7,342 nt of DNA from Endomicrobium sp. (GTDB lineage: Bacteria > Elusimicrobiota > Endomicrobiia > Endomicrobiales > Endomicrobiaceae). The notes under the pieces were generated by a model that saw nothing but the letters and a program-made list of their open reading frames with translations, was not told the DNA's origin and ran no database searches. The DNA lies in NCBI GenBank assembly GCA_031277075.1, contig JAISLV010000064.1:1-7342 (forward strand), in the 5' to 3' direction. The position numbers and the translations under genes are program-made. Shown here piece by piece: positions 5,995-7,342 of this stretch (its first letter is position 1; every line of letters starts with the position of its first letter).

Positions 5995-6662
5995 TGGACT
6001 TCAACGATTTGGTTAGACTTTATGAGGATACAAAAAAAGAATATGGCGATAAAGCATACAGGTATATTTCAAAAATTTTATCAAAAGCAAAAGAGCGGCA
6101 TTTAAAGGATTTTGCAGGCGGCGACCACGAACAATCTTGGAGAGCGTTTAAAGGTAAAAATCTTGAGAAGTTGATAGAATATATTATTGTATCTGAAATT
6201 AAAGAGTTAGGATTACAAATTATAAATGGGAATACTTTAGAAAAATCCTTAGATTCAAATCTATCAGACGAACTTTCTAAGGTAAAAAGAAACCTATTGA
6301 TAAATTATGGCGAGTTTGGATGTCATCTGCCAGATATTGATATTATTGTATATAATCCGAAAGACAGTAAAGTTATAGCCGTATTGTCAATCAAGGTGAC
6401 ATTAAGAGAAAGAATAGCTCAAACTGGATATTGGAAAATAAAATTATCTTTAAGCAATTTAACTAAAGATATAAAAGTATATTTTATTACTTTAGACGAA
6501 GACCAAACGCTAAAGAATAAAGAAAAAAAAGGCAGAGCTATTGTTGAAATGGATACGGACGGCGGCTATGTTTTAAGTGAAAATTATATTGAAGAAAGCG
6601 ATAAAGTAAAAACATTTGACAAGTTCATAGAAGATTTAAAAAAGGTAATAGATGCAAGATAA
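5994..6662 (+). CDS. Putative type II restriction endonuclease, CCGG-family-like (BsaWI-like motifs)
   Basis: A 222-residue soluble protein between two methyltransferases, with features of the PD-(D/E)XK nuclease fold. P113-D114 (also D116) sits on a strand HLPDIDIIVY, and S132-I133-K134 on the next strand VIAVLSIKV. A Ser in place of the usual Glu is known from the Cfr10I/Bse634I group, where an acidic residue from elsewhere completes the metal site. Directly after it is L137-R138-E139-R140, matching the R-(D/E)-R recognition element of CCGG-cutting enzymes. Upstream, SWRAFKGKNLEKLIEYII (from residue 48) resembles, from memory, the SW...G..xE..I helix of BsaWI, making E58 the candidate active-site Glu. 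The start is well supported: GGAG at 5982-5985, 8 nt before ATG 5994, overlapping the upstream stop by 1 nt. It overlaps the following methyltransferase by 11 nt. The nuclease role is strongly suggested by context; subfamily and target are inferences. Confidence 0.72.
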   Translation: MDFNDLVRLYEDTKKEYGDKAYRYISKILSKAKERHLKDFAGGDHEQSWRAFKGKNLEKLIEYIIVSEIKELGLQIINGNTLEKSLDSNLSDELSKVKRNLLINYGEFGCHLPDIDIIVYNPKDSKVIAVLSIKVTLRERIAQTGYWKIKLSLSNLTKDIKVYFITLDEDQTLKNKEKKGRAIVEMDTDGGYVLSENYIEESDKVKTFDKFIEDLKKVIDAR

Positions 6663-7338
6663 AAAAGATTTAATTATAGAATCTACAACGCTTTGGGATT
6701 TTCCAAGACAAAATTACGGCAAGACAGCGCACGGAGATAATAAATACAATGGAGTTACTCCAGCTTTCATAATTTGGAATTTATTGCAAAGATATACAGA
6801 AGAGGGAGATTTAGTCGTTGACCCTATGTGCGGCAGCGGAACTACAATAGACGTTGCAAAAGAATTAAAGAGAAAAGTTATTGGTTTTGATTTGAACATT
6901 GTAAGAAATGACGTAATAAAAAACGATTCTCGTAATATTCCATTAAAAGATAATTCTGCGGATTTTGTTTTTATAGATTCTCCATATTCTAATAATATTA
7001 CATATTCAAATGATGAAAGATGTATAGGAAAGATTTCTTGTGAATCAATAAAGTTCTATGATGAATTAGAAAAAGTTATTGTTGAGATAGCAAGAATTTT
7101 AAAACCAAACAAAGTAATGAGCTGGGTAATAGCTGACCAGTGGATAAAGAAGAAATTTACCGCTACTGGATTTTTATTATGGCAGAGGCTAGAAAAATAT
7201 TTTGAACCAATGGATATAGTTTGTATAACAAGGCATAATCAAACGTCAAATACAAGTTTATGGCATAATCGCGCGCGCAGATTTAACTTTTACCTTAGAG
7301 GATTTAAATATTTATTTATAATGAAGAAAAATAAATAA
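6652..7338 (+). CDS. Second DNA methyltransferase of the R-M system (DSPY type, compact)
   Basis: A 228-residue SAM-dependent DNA methyltransferase. Motif I is D57-P58-M59-C60-G61-S62-G63-T64-T65, followed by KVIGFDLN (75-82), the acidic end of the next strand. Motif IV is D109-S110-P111-Y112 in ADFVFIDSPYSNN, intermediate between the DPPY and SPPY forms, so the methylated base (N6-adenine or N4-cytosine) cannot be read from it. A late FNFYLRGFKYLFIMKK strand (211-226) closes the Rossmann core. Motifs I and IV are only about 45 residues apart and there is no large inserted recognition domain, so any target-recognition region must be in the roughly 110 residues after motif IV, or the protein may act with a partner. 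ATG 6652 overlaps the nuclease gene by 11 nt and has AAAGG at 6641-6645 with 6 nt spacing. The gene is complete and stops 4 bp before the window ends, so further R-M genes may follow outside. Confidence 0.82.
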   Translation: MQDKKDLIIESTTLWDFPRQNYGKTAHGDNKYNGVTPAFIIWNLLQRYTEEGDLVVDPMCGSGTTIDVAKELKRKVIGFDLNIVRNDVIKNDSRNIPLKDNSADFVFIDSPYSNNITYSNDERCIGKISCESIKFYDELEKVIVEIARILKPNKVMSWVIADQWIKKKFTATGFLLWQRLEKYFEPMDIVCITRHNQTSNTSLWHNRARRFNFYLRGFKYLFIMKKNK

Positions 7339-7342
7339 TTAG

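Overview
The window reads as a piece of an AT-rich bacterial chromosome with a high-affinity phosphate uptake locus next to a compact restriction-modification locus. Every gene is on the + strand. No rRNA, tRNA or other taxonomic marker is present, so the host can only be guessed. The style (AT-rich, many short overlaps, TTG starts, a decayed ISAs1-type transposase, a divergent PstB, an accessory R-M cassette) fits a gut or symbiotic anaerobe, and an Elusimicrobiota/Endomicrobium-like genome is my best but unproven guess.

Layout: (1) 1-360 is the 3' part of a pyridoxamine-5'-phosphate-oxidase-like (general stress protein 26-like) flavin-binding protein, cut by the window edge. (2) 404-4545 is a phosphate ABC transporter locus in the order pstS-pstC-pstA-pstB, with no phoU after pstB. 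It is split between pstS and pstC by 745 bp holding a frameshifted internal fragment of an ISAs1-family transposase (about 1301-1810) and a hairpin-rich, repeat-like stretch (about 1811-1975). A 13-bp direct repeat lies at both sides of this insertion. (3) 4666-7338 is a three-gene type II R-M system: an SPPY-type DNA methyltransferase, a small PD-(D/E)XK-type endonuclease whose motifs resemble the CCGG-cutting enzymes (BsaWI, Cfr10I, NgoMIV group), and a second small methyltransferase with a DSPY motif. These three genes overlap by 1 and 11 nt and look translationally coupled.

How the genes work together: PstS is an outer-face lipoprotein that captures phosphate, PstC and PstA form the membrane channel, and PstB supplies ATP hydrolysis. 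PstB lacks two residues normally conserved in ABC ATPases (the Q-loop Gln and the switch His), so its activity is in question. In the R-M system the two methyltransferases would protect host DNA from the nuclease encoded between them.

I see no CRISPR array, RNA gene, intact mobile element or clearly novel system. The points most worth following up are the atypical PstB, the composite insertion inside the pst locus, and the specificity of the two-methyltransferase R-M system.
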